DNA of 64,000 bases from Pseudomonas sp. Irchel s3f7 (GTDB lineage: Bacteria; Pseudomonadota; Gammaproteobacteria; Pseudomonadales; Pseudomonadaceae), in the NCBI RefSeq assembly GCF_900187615.1, contig NZ_FYDO01000020.1:1-64000 (forward strand), given 5' to 3'. Below are positions 17,583-39,588 of the stretch, piece after piece; the stretch's first letter is position 1, and each line of letters starts with the position of its first letter. Both the position numbers and the translations under genes were made by a program. A model generated the notes under the pieces. That model did no database searches, was not told the origin of the DNA, and worked only from the letters and a program-made list of their open reading frames with translations.

Positions 17583-20500
17583 ATGAACACCACTGCCCTC
17601 GAACCTTCGGTAGACGTATTCCAGACTTCGGCCCAACAGGCGTTCTATCTGCGCGCCCAGGAACTGGCTGGACAAACCCTGTTTGCCGCCCTGACGCTGC
17701 CGCTGGCCCAACCGGTGACCGCGCAAGTTTTGCGCGCAGCGCTTGAAACGCTGGGCCAGCGCCACGAAACCCTGCGCACGGTTTATCGCCGCTTGCCGGG
17801 GATGAAATGGCCGGTGCAAAGCCTGTGCGATCAACTGCCGCTCACGTTGCTGGACCGCCAGCCTTGCGTGGCTGACGCCTTCGAGCGCAGTCGTGAAGCC
17901 ATGCTCAACGATCCGATCCGGGTGCTGGCGGTGGCGCCGGTCGAGACCGCTGACGGACAGCATTGGGTCACGGTGCTGACGCTGGCGAGCAGCTTCGATG
18001 AAGCCTCGTTGCGCGTGCTTTCAAGCGAACTCGCCAGTCTGTTGCGCGGCGAAACGCTGCCCGTCGACGAAGAAGCACTGCAATACCTTGACTACACCGC
18101 GTGGCAGCAAGAACTGCGCGACGAAGACCTCGGCCATCAAGGCGCGGCGTTCTGGCGCAACCTGCAACAAAAGTTCGTCGTGGCGCACCGCTTGCCCTTC
18201 GAAAAAGCGGTCGACGTTGCGCGGGTGCGTCGTCAGGCCATGCTCGCTGACAGCCAATGGTTTGGCGACGTGCAGCGGACAGCCGCTGACTTCGGTGTCG
18301 AGGCCGAACAGGTGGTGTTGCTGCTGTGGAGTGCCTTTGTTGCGCGCATCGGCAATCAGGACAAGTTGTTGATCGGCTGGCAAGTAGAGGGGCGCAACGA
18401 GCAAACAACTGCGACCCTCGGACGCTTCGCCCGTCGCTTGCCGGTGGCCTTCGATTACCGCAGCCATCAAACATTGGCACAAGCGCTGGCATCGTTTACC
18501 GCCAACCTTGAGCAATCGCTGTCGTGGCTCGACTGCCTCAACGAGTTCGAGTTGAGCGCCGAAGGCACCGCGCCGCTGCGTTATGGTTTCGTCTATGAAA
18601 CCGGTGTCGAACCCGCTATCGAGGTCGACGATGCCAACCCCGAAGTCCTGCGCCTGCGGGTTCAGGGTGAGCGGTTGCAGCTGTCGTGTCCGGAGGGCAC
18701 AGTCCCGGAATCGATGCTGAGCGAATGGCTGGCCCAGTTTGCCGAGTTCAGCCGCCAGTTGCTCGCAGTGCCCGAGCTGACGCTGGCTCAGGCAAGTCTG
18801 GTCAATGAGGCGCAACTGAACCGATTGATCGAGAGCTTCAACCCGAACGCCACCGAGCAGGTGTTGCCGTGCCGCTTCCTGCAAGAACTGTTCAGCGAAC
18901 AGGCGCGGCTGCACCCGCAGCGCATCGCGGTGAGCGTCAACGGTGAGCACCTGAGCTACGCCGAACTCGATGCACGCTCCAACCAGGTGGCCAATACCTT
19001 GCGCGGTCAAGGCGTCAAACCGGATCAGATCGTGGCGGTTTACGGCCAGCGTTCGCTGGAAATCGTCATCGCGCTGTTGGGCACGCTGAAGGCGGGCGCG
19101 GCGTATTTGCCGCTGGACCCGAACTACCCGATTGAACGTCTGGCGTTCATGCTCGCCGACACAGGGGCGCGTCAGGTATTGGCCTGTCAGCCGTTGCCAG
19201 AAGCGTTGCTCAGTGAACACGTTGTTTCCCTGATGCCGGGTGCCGAAGTCTGGTCCGCGTCGCCGACTCAACCTGAACCCCAGGGCGACAGCGCGAACCT
19301 GGCCTACGTCATCTACACCTCCGGCTCCACCGGCAAGCCCAAGGGCGTGATGATCAGCCATGCCAACGCCGTGGCTTCGACCCTGGCGCGCAGTGCCTTC
19401 TATCGTCAGCCGTTGCGTTCGTTCCTGATGCTCTCGTCGTTCTCCTTCGACAGCTCGGTGGCCGGGGTTTTCTGGGCGTTGGGGCAGGGTGCGACCCTGT
19501 GCCTGTCGGACGAAGACAGCTACAAGGATCCGGCGCAACTGGCGGCGTTGATCCAGCGGGAAGAAGTTTCCCACTACCTGACCTTGCCGTCCTATCACGC
19601 GCAGATTCTCGAACACCTCGACCGTCAGGCGCTGGCCTGCGTGATTGTCGCTGGCGAAGCGTGCAGTAACGCGCTGGTGCAACGACATCGCGAGGCATTG
19701 CCGGGGGTGGCGCTGGTCAACGAATACGGCCCGACCGAAGGCACCGTGTGGTGTTCGGCCTGGGAGCTACCGCTCGGCGAAGACGACAGTATTCCGATTG
19801 GTCAACCGATTGCCGGCATGCGCATCCACGTGCTGGGGCCGGACCTGCAACCGGTGGCCGTGGGCGTTGAGGGCGAGTTGTATGTCGGTGGTGCCGGCAT
19901 TGCCCGGGGTTATCTGCAACGGGCCACGCTGAGTGCTGAGCGCTTTGTGCCCGACCTGTTCGCGAAAACGGCGGGCCAACGCTTGTACCGCACCGGTGAC
20001 CTGGCGCGTTATCGCGCCGATGGCGTGCTGGAGTATCTGGGCCGGGTCGACCATCAAGTGAAAATCCGTGGTTTTCGCATCGAGCTGGGCGAGATCGAAG
20101 CGGCCATGCGCAACGCTCCGGGCATCGAAGACGCCGCGGTGATTGCCCGCGAAACCCCGACCGGTCCGCAACTGCTGGGCTTCGTGGTGTCCCCGACTGA
20201 CACCGCCGACATCCGCCTCAACGAGCTGCGCAGCCACCTGGCCGAAGCGCTGCCCGAGCACCTGCAACCGACGCGCTTGCAGGTGCTGGAAGGTTTCCCG
20301 CTGATGCCCAACGGCAAACTCGATCGTCAGGCGTTGCTCGATCTGGATGTGCGCCGCAGCGCCTTCGTCGCCCCGCGCAACGATCTGGAAAAAGCGCTGG
20401 CGGCGATCTGGGCCGAAGCGCTGCACGTCGAGCGCGTTGGCGTGCACGACAACTTTTTCGAACTCGGCGGGCACTCGCTGTTGGCCACGCGCATTCGTGC

Positions 20501-20674
20501 GCGGATTCAGGAACAACTGAACCTGGCGATCCCGCTCAAGCTGTTCTTCGAAGGCGACACCCTGGAGCGTCTGGCGGCGCAGATCGAGCAGTTCCGTCAG
20601 CACAGTGAACATAAAGAAAACGATGTAGACGCTCTCGAAGCGTTGTTCGACGAAGTGGATGAGGAACACGCGCG

Positions 20675-20678
<4 letters not shown>
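17583..20678 (+). CDS. pvdJ: Single-module pyoverdine NRPS: degenerate C (interface)-A(His?)-PCP
   Basis: 1031 residues. Residues about 1-400 look like a condensation domain but the HHxxxDG site is gone (ASSFDEAS stands in its place), as in the interface domains known to recruit siderophore beta-hydroxylases. The A domain follows (YTSGSTGKPKG about 577). Its pocket reads D-S-A-L-I-A-E-V-W, closest among codes I know to the histidine code D-S-E-L-T-A-E-V-C. PCP (LGGHSLLA) is at about 962. A charged tail of about 40 residues (KENDVDALEALFDEV) may be a docking region. It starts 11 bases after the hydroxylase stop and overlaps pvdD by 4 bases (ATGA), so all are co-transcribed. Catalysis of the incoming peptide bond must come from the last C domain of PvdI. 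Confidence 0.88.
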
Positions 20679-32479
<11,801 letters not shown>

Positions 32480-32509
32480 GCCAATAAATTGTGGTGAGTG
32501 GGCTTCCCT

Positions 32510-32642
32510 GTGGCGAGGGGGCTTGCCCCCGTTGGGCTGCGAAGCGGCCCTAAAACCAGCCACTGCGGTTATTCATGCATACCGCATTGTGCGGATTTGC
32601 GGCTGCTGCGCAGCCGAGCGGGAGCAAGCTCCCTCGCCACAG
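32510..32642 (+). repeat. REPIN-like inverted repeat, composite family A
   Basis: GTGGCGAGGGGGCTTGCCCC at the left pairs with the inverted copy at the right end (GAGCGGGAGCAAGCTCCCTC, then GCCAC). Inner arms GGGCTGCGAAGCGGCCC and CTGCTGCGCAGCCGAGC match those of the element at 3853-3986. It separates pvdD from the hydrolase gene. Confidence 0.8.
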
Positions 32643-32676
32643 GTTTTCATTCAGCCTGAGGTTATCGAGTTCGCCC

Positions 32677-32700
32677 TAACGAACAACCCTCACGCTTCGT
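32677..32700 (+). promoter_or_regulatory. Possible PvdS-dependent promoter of the alpha/beta hydrolase
   Basis: TAACG, exactly 16 bases, then CGT, 42 bases before the hydrolase start. The -35 half matches TAAAT at three of five bases, so the site is weaker than the others in the window. Confidence 0.45.
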
Positions 32701-32741
32701 TTACCACGGTAAGCCTGTTTATTTTTTGGAGACTACCGCCC

Positions 32742-33704
32742 ATGGCACTGCACCCGGACATCGAAGGGTTTCTTGAGCTGGCCGAGTTCGGCCGCCTCAG
32801 CGGCAAGAGCCAGCCCATGCATGAGTTGACCCCGGACGAGGCCCGCCAGCAATTCGAACAGACCTCACAGTTGCTCGATACCGCGCCGGTGGGTGAACTG
32901 ACGGTGACGGCTGTGAGCATCCCTGCACGCGATGGGCATTTGCTCAGTGCACGTCTTTACGCCAAACCGCAGTCGGACAACGAACCGCTCCCGGTGTTGC
33001 TGTACTTCCATGGTGGCGGTTACGTGGTGGGCAGTCTCGATTCCCACGACACCTTGTGCCGACGCTTGGCACTAGCGGGGGAGTTTGCCGTGTTGTCGGC
33101 AGATTATCGCCTGGCGCCCGAGCACCGTTTTCCCACCGCTTACCACGATGCCGAAGACGTGACGCGCTGGCTGGCGAGCGGCGCGCCGGCGCTGCGGCTC
33201 GATGCGCAGCGGGTGGCGCTGGCCGGGGACAGTGTTGGTGGCAGCCTGGTGGCGTCGCTATCGATTGCCATCGCTCAGGACCCGCAGGCCTGGCCGCTTT
33301 CGCCACGCCTGCAAGTGTTGTTGTACCCGGTGATCGACGCCGTGAAAAAACGCCCGTCCCTGGAGCGATTCGCCGAAGGCTATCTGCTGGAAGCCACCAC
33401 GCTGGAGTGGTTCTACCAGCAGTATCAGCGCAGCGAGGCCGACCGCAGCGACTGGCGGTTTTCACCCCTGTTCGCCGAACGCCTGGAACGACTGACGCCC
33501 ACCGTGCTGTGGCTGGCCGAGTACGACCCATTACTGGATGAAGGTCTGGCCTGGGCCGAAAAACTGCGCGCAGCGGGCCAGCCGTTAGTGCTGGACGTGA
33601 AAGCCGGCATGACCCACGACTTTGCACGTATGGGCGAAATGGTCCAGGAAGTGCCGGGAATGCTGGCGCAACTGGCGGCGCAGATCAGCGAAAGCCTGGG
33701 TTGA
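32742..33704 (+). CDS. Alpha/beta hydrolase of the hormone-sensitive lipase (fold-3) family
   Basis: 320 residues, full length for the HSL/bacterial esterase family. It has the oxyanion-hole motif HGGGY (about residue 90), the nucleophile GDSVGG (Ser about 163), the acid in EYDPLLDEG and the His in GMTHDF. It has no signal peptide, so is cytoplasmic; it should hydrolyse small carboxylic esters. TTTTGGAGAC precedes the ATG; an upstream open frame to 32523 runs through the REPIN and is rejected. It follows pvdD on the same strand with its own possible PvdS site, so it may act on pyoverdine intermediates or side-chain esters; that role is inference. I know of no equivalent in the P. aeruginosa pvd locus. 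Confidence 0.85.
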   Translation: MALHPDIEGFLELAEFGRLSGKSQPMHELTPDEARQQFEQTSQLLDTAPVGELTVTAVSIPARDGHLLSARLYAKPQSDNEPLPVLLYFHGGGYVVGSLDSHDTLCRRLALAGEFAVLSADYRLAPEHRFPTAYHDAEDVTRWLASGAPALRLDAQRVALAGDSVGGSLVASLSIAIAQDPQAWPLSPRLQVLLYPVIDAVKKRPSLERFAEGYLLEATTLEWFYQQYQRSEADRSDWRFSPLFAERLERLTPTVLWLAEYDPLLDEGLAWAEKLRAAGQPLVLDVKAGMTHDFARMGEMVQEVPGMLAQLAAQISESLG

Positions 33705-33713
33705 TACGGGCAA

Positions 33714-33810
33714 TCCCTGTAGGAGCAAGCTTGCTCGCGATAGCGGCAGCCCATTCAACATCCCTGTGCCTGACACTCCGCCATCGTGAGCAAGCTCGCT
33801 CCCAAAAAAG
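33714..33810 (+). repeat. REPIN
   Basis: CTGTAGGAGCAAGCTTGCTCGCGATAG and an inverted partner ATCGTGAGCAAGCTCGCTCCCA flank about 40 bases in the gap after the hydrolase gene. Confidence 0.8.
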
Positions 33811-33944
33811 TCCGCTACTTGACCCCGGTCGCGTAAGCATCAGCCTGTGCTTTAATTTGAACACTTCAATACAGCGTTCCACACGCAACTTGCAACGCGA
33901 CATAACTTGTCGCCTGACTGTTGAGCCGAAAGGGAGTTTGCATC

Positions 33945-34163
33945 GTGACTGAAGAGATAAAAACCAAAGGCCCCGCCTCGTACTTCCCATCCATTGAAAA
34001 GAAGTACGGGCAACCAATAAGCCACTGGCTGAACCTGCTTAAAACAGTAGACGACAAAAAGCATATGGAAAGGGTGGCCTGGCTCAAGGCGGAACACGGT
34101 ATGGGGCATGGCCACGCTAACGCTTTGGTTGCGTATTACCTGGCCACCGCCAAGAGCGACTGA
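33945..34163 (+). CDS. DUF4287 domain protein
   Basis: 72 residues. TKGPASYFPSIEKKYG, then SHWLNLL and a GMGHGHANALVAYYL end are the signature of the short DUF4287 family. The function is unknown. The protein is soluble and basic. The start is the GTG at 33945, with AAAGGGAG nine bases upstream; an in-frame TTG at 33921 overlaps the ribosome-binding site and is rejected. It stands alone, with no partner gene. Confidence 0.8.
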   Translation: MTEEIKTKGPASYFPSIEKKYGQPISHWLNLLKTVDDKKHMERVAWLKAEHGMGHGHANALVAYYLATAKSD

Positions 34164-34230
34164 CTTGGGTTTTGTATTGAGCCAACACCGAACAGCGTCG
34201 CGTGTTGGCTCACTCAAAATGACGATTCAA

Positions 34231-34530
34231 TCAGTCTCTGCGTTTATCAAGACATTGGCGGCGTAGCACCGTGCTGTTGATGTCCTTGCAATTGACCGAG
34301 TAATCGTCATCGTCATAGTCTTTGTTTTTTGCCTTGTCTTTGGCCTTTCCACAATTGCCATTGTCATTGCAATTGCCTTTACCCTTTTGATTGTTGTCGC
34401 TGTTGTTTTTCAGACAGTTTCTGACGTCACTGGCACTGCCCGCATCATCACAATCCGAACCGGCATAGGACAGCGATGGCAAGGCCAGGGAGAGCAGGGC
34501 GGTACACACAGCGGCCGCTACGATTCGCAT
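34231..34530 (-). CDS. Small secreted Asp/Asn/Lys-rich protein
   Basis: 99 residues. A clear signal peptide (MRIVAAAVCTALLSLALPSL, cleaved near SYA-GS) is followed by a highly polar mature chain with two pairs of cysteines in the first half (DCDDAG, RNCLKN, GNCNDN, GNCGKA), a KDKAKNKDYDDDD stretch, and two more Cys near the end (VNCKDI, RQCLDK). It should be exported and could hold three disulphides and bind cations, but no family is recognised. The frame is open to 34563, but TCAGGAGTTTTGTT places the start at 34530. It lies between the DUF4287 gene and trmK and looks like an independent unit. Confidence 0.7.
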   Translation of the reverse strand: MRIVAAAVCTALLSLALPSLSYAGSDCDDAGSASDVRNCLKNNSDNNQKGKGNCNDNGNCGKAKDKAKNKDYDDDDYSVNCKDINSTVLRRQCLDKRRD

Positions 34531-34648
34531 AACAAAACTCCTGATTAGAATGCTTTTGCGCAACTATTGCCTTGAGACACTCACGGCTGACTATAGCAGG
34601 CCTCGGTATAAACGAATGCGTACGGCTTTATACCTTGCGTAACTCGAC

Positions 34649-35392
34649 TCAAGCCTGTTCGCCGCTCGACGATCTGTCGAACGACCCCTGGGCCGGGCTC
34701 AACGCCAGCATTTCGCTGATCCAGCGAGCCTGCCGGGCGATGTCTTGTACCTTTTCCTCGGGCACCTGCCGCGCTCGCTCGAAGTGGCTCAGGGTCCGCT
34801 GCTTCTCACGCAGCAAGCGCTGCCACTTGGCCAGGAACACCGGGCTGCGTGCCTGCATCTGAAGCGGGCCGAAGTACAGCTCTCTGGCGGAATACATCAC
34901 CGGCCCGGCGTGCTCGGCGACGATGACTTCATAGTAGAAACGGTTCTCCCGCAGCACTTCTTCGCTGAGGATGCGGTAGCCATTGTCCATCAGCCATTGG
35001 CGCAGAGGCTGTTCGCCGCCGTTGGGTTGCAGGATCAGGCGCTCTTGGCCGCTCAGGCACGCCTTGCCGCTGTCGAGAATGTCGCGGATGGTTTCGCCGC
35101 CCATGCCGCAAATGCTGATCGCGCTAATCCCGTCTGCCGGCTCGATCGCCGCCAGGCCGTTGGCCAGGCGCACGGTGATATTCAGTTCCTGGCCGCTCTC
35201 GCGCACCCTGCGTTGTGCTGCACCAAACGGTGTCAATGCGACCTCGCCGGCCACCGCCATCGCAATGGCGCCACGGCGCATCAATGCCACCGGCAAGTAG
35301 CCGTGATCCGAGCCGATATCGGCCAGGCGTGCACCCGCCGGCACATGTGCCGCCACGCGCTCCAGGCGCATGGACAATGTCTGTTCGTTCAA
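34649..35392 (-). CDS. trmK: tRNA (adenine-N1)-methyltransferase, TrmK family
   Basis: 247 residues. The SAM-binding motif ADIGSDHGYLPVAL (about 24-37) and the GMGGETI motif (about 95-101), followed by a PNGGE loop and a C-terminal helical domain (LAKWQRLLREKQRTL), are those of TrmK/COG2384 enzymes, which methylate N1 of A22 in some tRNAs. The predicted start is TTG at 35392 with GAGG eight to eleven bases upstream. No partner gene is adjacent. Confidence 0.85.
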   Translation of the reverse strand: MNEQTLSMRLERVAAHVPAGARLADIGSDHGYLPVALMRRGAIAMAVAGEVALTPFGAAQRRVRESGQELNITVRLANGLAAIEPADGISAISICGMGGETIRDILDSGKACLSGQERLILQPNGGEQPLRQWLMDNGYRILSEEVLRENRFYYEVIVAEHAGPVMYSARELYFGPLQMQARSPVFLAKWQRLLREKQRTLSHFERARQVPEEKVQDIARQARWISEMLALSPAQGSFDRSSSGEQA

Positions 35393-35731
35393 CTGCAGCC
35401 TCTTACTCGCCCGGGTAAACGTTGCCGTTCATGCGTGAACAAACAATCCGGGGCAATTCTTTAAATAGGGATGAGTGCCATCTGGCGTGAGAGCCTCGCG
35501 ACAGAAAGCAATCGGCCGGAAGGGTACATGGAAAAAGGGCCTGCACCTACGCTTGGTCTGGGTCATAACGCCGAACGGCGACTCACCCGGTTCTGATGTG
35601 CTGATTTTTCAGCTTTTTCGTCGCCCGCATTGAAAATCAACTAACGTTCATGACGGTGCGCAGCAGAACTTCAGGGAAGACGAAGTACCGACGTTACCAA
35701 ACCAACGGTATAGCAAGACTGGGAGGTCAAT
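35393..35731. other. Intergenic region between trmK and the autotransporter gene
   Basis: This 339-base gap between divergent genes should contain both promoters. I see no convincing -35/-10 pair, PvdS or Fur site, REP element or small gene. The ribosome-binding site of the autotransporter (GGGAGGTCA, 35720-35728) ends it. Confidence 0.6.
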
Positions 35732-38700
35732 ATGCGATCCACGTCCGCGACAGAATCCATCGATTACAGCTTGGGCGGCCGCTGTGCTTTGCTGTTTGTC
35801 ATCATCAACACGTTCTGGCTGCCGGATGCGCAAGCCGCGTGCGGGTCGGCGGCGCCCGGGGCCTATATCCTGTCCCAAACCTGTACGCCCGCGGCTGGAT
35901 TTGATGCATCCATCACCACGCAACCGGGTACGACGATCACCACGTCTATTGGCTCGTCGGTGCTCAGTCGCGCCAATAACGGCAACTCGGCGATCACCCT
36001 CAGCGGCACCACGATCACCAGCACGCCGCCCACCGCCGCCAACGCGGTCTTCGCCAACGTGATAGGAGCGGGTGGTTCAGGGAATGCCACGCTCACGATT
36101 GATGGTGGCGTAAACACGGTCAACCTCGGTGGCTCTGGACTCGATGCGCTGGCGATCACCAACGTCAATACCGGACTGTCTACCGTCTCGGTCACGTCCG
36201 GCACTACGCTGACCATCCTCAATACCGTCGAAGGCAACGAACACGACGGCATCGATGTGAATGCCAGTGGCGGTGGCGCGATCAATGTGGCGCATAACGG
36301 CAACGGCTCGATCACCACCTCAGGCGGCAACGGCATCTGGGCCAAAGGCACGGGCAGCGGTAACGTCAATGTGAGCGTCGCAAGTGGCGTCAGTTTCCTC
36401 GTCGACAACGCCAGCGAACTGTCCAGCGGTCCGCCTATTGGCGACGATTCGTCGCCCACCGCGGGTGTTGGCAATCACGCCGGGGTCCATACCCGTGCGA
36501 TCAACGGCAACACCACGGTCGATAATGCCGCCACGGTCGAAGGGCGCGGCATGAACGCTTTTGGCATTTTTACGGAAGGCGGCACCGGCGACACCACGTT
36601 GCACAACAGCGGCTCGATCACCACCAACGGGTTGAACGGCTTCGGTATCCGCGCGCTCTCGACTACCGGCAGCATTGCCGTGGTCAACGATGGCACGATC
36701 ACCACGACCGGTGGCGGCGGCCACGGTATCTACGTTAACGATAACGTTGGGGCTCTGGGCAATATCAGCATCCAGAACAATGCTCAGCTCAATGTTGGCA
36801 GCACCACCGATATCACCGGTTCGCGCGCCATCTACGTGATCAAGCGCGGAACCGGGGACGTGAACGTAACGGGCAATGGCAATATCAATGTCGTCGGTGG
36901 CCTGACGACCACCCGCGCCTACGGCATCATACTCAGTGCAGAAGGTGGCAACATCGCCGTGGATTACGCGGGTGACATCTCGGCCAGCGGCGCCGGTGCA
37001 GGCGGCATTCGGGCCGAAGCGAGGGCGGGCAGTGTGCGTGTCGATTACACCGGCAATCGCATCGAGACGTTCAACGGCAATGCGAACGGCATCTACGCCT
37101 CGACCCAGTCGGCCACGGGAACCGTGGACATCAATGCTGGCGGGACGATCATCACCCACTCCAATACCGGCGGTGGCGACGGCACCGGCATCGGCTCGTT
37201 CGGCCTGCAGGCCTTGTCCCAGGGCGGCGATGTGAATGTGGCATTTACCGGGCCGCGTATCGACGTCAACGGTTCCGGCGCCGCCATCGTGGTCGGCAAC
37301 GCGTTCGATTCGGGAACCGGATTGGGCAGCCTCAATGTCAGCAACAAGGGCGAACTCATTGCGCGGGGCAATCAACAACAGGGCATTCGCACGTTTTCAA
37401 CCACCGGGCAGCAGACGATCACCAACACCGGTGCGATCCAGACGCTCGGTGCCAGCAACAGCCAGGGCATTCGTGCCGAGGCTTCAGGCGCCGCCAATGT
37501 GACGGTCAACAATTCTGGGGCGATCACCACCAAGGGCACCGGATCATCGGGGATCGACGCGCAGGCGCAAGGCGGATCGGTCAGCGTCAGCAACAGCGCG
37601 GCGATTTCGGGCGGATGGGCAGACAGCAGCGGCGTCACCCTGGCCGGTGCCACGCAAGTGTTGAGCAACACGGGCAACATTGCGGCGCTCAGCGATTCGG
37701 CCGTCCATGCGGATGCGAGCGGTACCGGTAGCACGTTCACACTCAATAATGCGGGGCAAATGACTGGCTCGGTCACGGCGGCAAGCGCTGTCAGCCAAGT
37801 CGCCAACTCAGGCACCTGGACCTTGCGCAATTTTGCCGACAGCACCGGCAGCGGGACCCGAGATACGTGGGGTGTTGCGGTCAGCAATCTGGGTTCGGCG
37901 ACCGGCAATAGCATCGATAATACCGGTCTGATTCGCCTGGCGTCCCAGCCCACCTCCGGTATCGTCAACTTCGACAGCAGCGGGGCTTATTTACCCCTGG
38001 GCCAATCGGCCAATACGCCTTCAACGGGCGGTGTGGTGCAAGGTCAATTGCTGGGCGTGAGTCGTTTCACCCACAGTGGCACCCTTGACCTGCCCGGGAG
38101 CAGCAGCACCGTGGGCAACGTGCTGCTTATCAGCGGCGCGACCACTGCCGGTGCCGATGGGGGCGGGGTGTTCGTTTCCAACGGGGGCAGTCTGCTGCTC
38201 AACAGCACACTGAACGAAGGGGGAGCAAACAGCCGTTCTGACGTTTTGGTCGTCGACTCGACCTCGACAGGCAGCGGCGGTGCTACCAATGTTTCCGTCA
38301 GCAACATTGGCGGCCTGGGGGAGGTGACCCAAGGCAACGGGATTGCAGTGGTTGAGCTGACCAACAAGTCTGCCACGGCGAGCGACCCGAATGCCTTCCG
38401 CCTCGCGCGTCGGGTCGTCGCCGGGCCGTATGAGTATCGTCTGCAACAAGGCGCCGAGGATGGCAGCGCTAAGGACACTTGGTATCTACGCTCGGATGCC
38501 TTGATTCCGGATGATCCTCCAGGGCCTGATCCAGATCCAACGCCGGACCCAACGCCGGATCCAACACCAGACCCGGTGCCAAACTACCGGCCCGAGGTCT
38601 CGCTGTATGGTGCGCTGCCTGCGCTGGCCCTTGTCTACGGCCGGACGATGGTCGATACCCTGCATGAACGGGTCGGCGAAGAGCGCCTCAACCCTGGCGA

Positions 38701-39583
38701 CCCGTTACCCGCCGAGGACCAGGCCACCTATTCGCCGTCGATGGGTTGGGGACGGGTGATTTATCGCAGCGGCAAGCAGGACGGGGATCGAAAAAATGCC
38801 TTGGGCAACACGCCGGAATACAACTATGACCTGACCGCGTTCCAGGTCGGTACCGACCTCTATCGCAAGGTCGACACAGATGGCAGCCATGATCAGGCGG
38901 GTGTTTCCCTGTCGGCGGGCACCCTCGATGCGGGCGTCAGCCATTACAACGGCCTGGCGGCCGGTCAGGACACCTTGCGTGCGTATGGGGTGGGCGCCTA
39001 TTGGACCCATTTCGGACCTTCGGGCTGGTATCTGGACGGTGTGCTGCAAGTCAACCGCTTCGATATCGAGGCCAAGCCCAGCGAGTTGCCTGAACTGGAA
39101 TCCCGAGGCTGGGGTTACACCGCTTCACTGGAGAGCGGCTACCCCTACGCAGTCGACAAAAACTGGTACGTCGAACCTCAACTCCAGGCCATCTACAGTA
39201 CCGTTGACCTGGATGACAGCGATGACGCCGGGGCCAATGTGCGGTTCAAAGACGTGGAGTCATTGGTCGGGCGTTTGGGCGTGCGCATTGCCAGGGACTG
39301 GGAAACCGAAGGAACGGACAAGACCGCACGCCGCACCAACGGCTGGATTCGCCCGAGCGTCTGGCATGAATTCAAAGGGCAGCCGAAAACCGAGTTCAGT
39401 TCCCAGTCGGGTTACGTGCCGTTTGAGTCGGATATTCAGGGGACATGGGGCGAGGTCAACCTGGGGGTGGATTACCAGGCCAACCAGCGCACCACGTTCA
39501 CGGCCTCGGCCGGTTATCGGCAGGGGTTCGACGGTGACAGTCATGGCTATGACGCCATGCTGGGGTTCAAGATCAACTTTTAA
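35732..39583 (+). CDS. Autotransporter (type Va secretion) with repetitive passenger
   Basis: 1283 residues. An extended N-terminal leader with a hydrophobic core (ALLFVIINTFWL) ends near DAQAACG. A Gly/Asn/Thr/Ser-rich passenger of about 880 residues follows, with degenerate beta-helix repeats (units such as NNSGSITTNGLNGFGIRA, GAITTKGTGSSGIDA). A proline-aspartate linker (PDPDPTPDPTPDPTPDP, about 930-950) joins a C-terminal beta-barrel of about 330 residues that ends in an aromatic residue (KINF), as BAM substrates do. The passenger is therefore predicted at the cell surface, probably as an adhesin. No protease triad is seen. The gene is monocistronic and followed by a REPIN. Confidence 0.88.
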   Translation: MRSTSATESIDYSLGGRCALLFVIINTFWLPDAQAACGSAAPGAYILSQTCTPAAGFDASITTQPGTTITTSIGSSVLSRANNGNSAITLSGTTITSTPPTAANAVFANVIGAGGSGNATLTIDGGVNTVNLGGSGLDALAITNVNTGLSTVSVTSGTTLTILNTVEGNEHDGIDVNASGGGAINVAHNGNGSITTSGGNGIWAKGTGSGNVNVSVASGVSFLVDNASELSSGPPIGDDSSPTAGVGNHAGVHTRAINGNTTVDNAATVEGRGMNAFGIFTEGGTGDTTLHNSGSITTNGLNGFGIRALSTTGSIAVVNDGTITTTGGGGHGIYVNDNVGALGNISIQNNAQLNVGSTTDITGSRAIYVIKRGTGDVNVTGNGNINVVGGLTTTRAYGIILSAEGGNIAVDYAGDISASGAGAGGIRAEARAGSVRVDYTGNRIETFNGNANGIYASTQSATGTVDINAGGTIITHSNTGGGDGTGIGSFGLQALSQGGDVNVAFTGPRIDVNGSGAAIVVGNAFDSGTGLGSLNVSNKGELIARGNQQQGIRTFSTTGQQTITNTGAIQTLGASNSQGIRAEASGAANVTVNNSGAITTKGTGSSGIDAQAQGGSVSVSNSAAISGGWADSSGVTLAGATQVLSNTGNIAALSDSAVHADASGTGSTFTLNNAGQMTGSVTAASAVSQVANSGTWTLRNFADSTGSGTRDTWGVAVSNLGSATGNSIDNTGLIRLASQPTSGIVNFDSSGAYLPLGQSANTPSTGGVVQGQLLGVSRFTHSGTLDLPGSSSTVGNVLLISGATTAGADGGGVFVSNGGSLLLNSTLNEGGANSRSDVLVVDSTSTGSGGATNVSVSNIGGLGEVTQGNGIAVVELTNKSATASDPNAFRLARRVVAGPYEYRLQQGAEDGSAKDTWYLRSDALIPDDPPGPDPDPTPDPTPDPTPDPVPNYRPEVSLYGALPALALVYGRTMVDTLHERVGEERLNPGDPLPAEDQATYSPSMGWGRVIYRSGKQDGDRKNALGNTPEYNYDLTAFQVGTDLYRKVDTDGSHDQAGVSLSAGTLDAGVSHYNGLAAGQDTLRAYGVGAYWTHFGPSGWYLDGVLQVNRFDIEAKPSELPELESRGWGYTASLESGYPYAVDKNWYVEPQLQAIYSTVDLDDSDDAGANVRFKDVESLVGRLGVRIARDWETEGTDKTARRTNGWIRPSVWHEFKGQPKTEFSSQSGYVPFESDIQGTWGEVNLGVDYQANQRTTFTASAGYRQGFDGDSHGYDAMLGFKINF

Positions 39584-39588
39584 CTGTT

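Noticed and set aside
38505-38585. Short tandem repeat as a possible CRISPR or minisatellite
   Set aside because: It encodes the Pro/Asp/Thr linker of the autotransporter in frame; there are no spacers.
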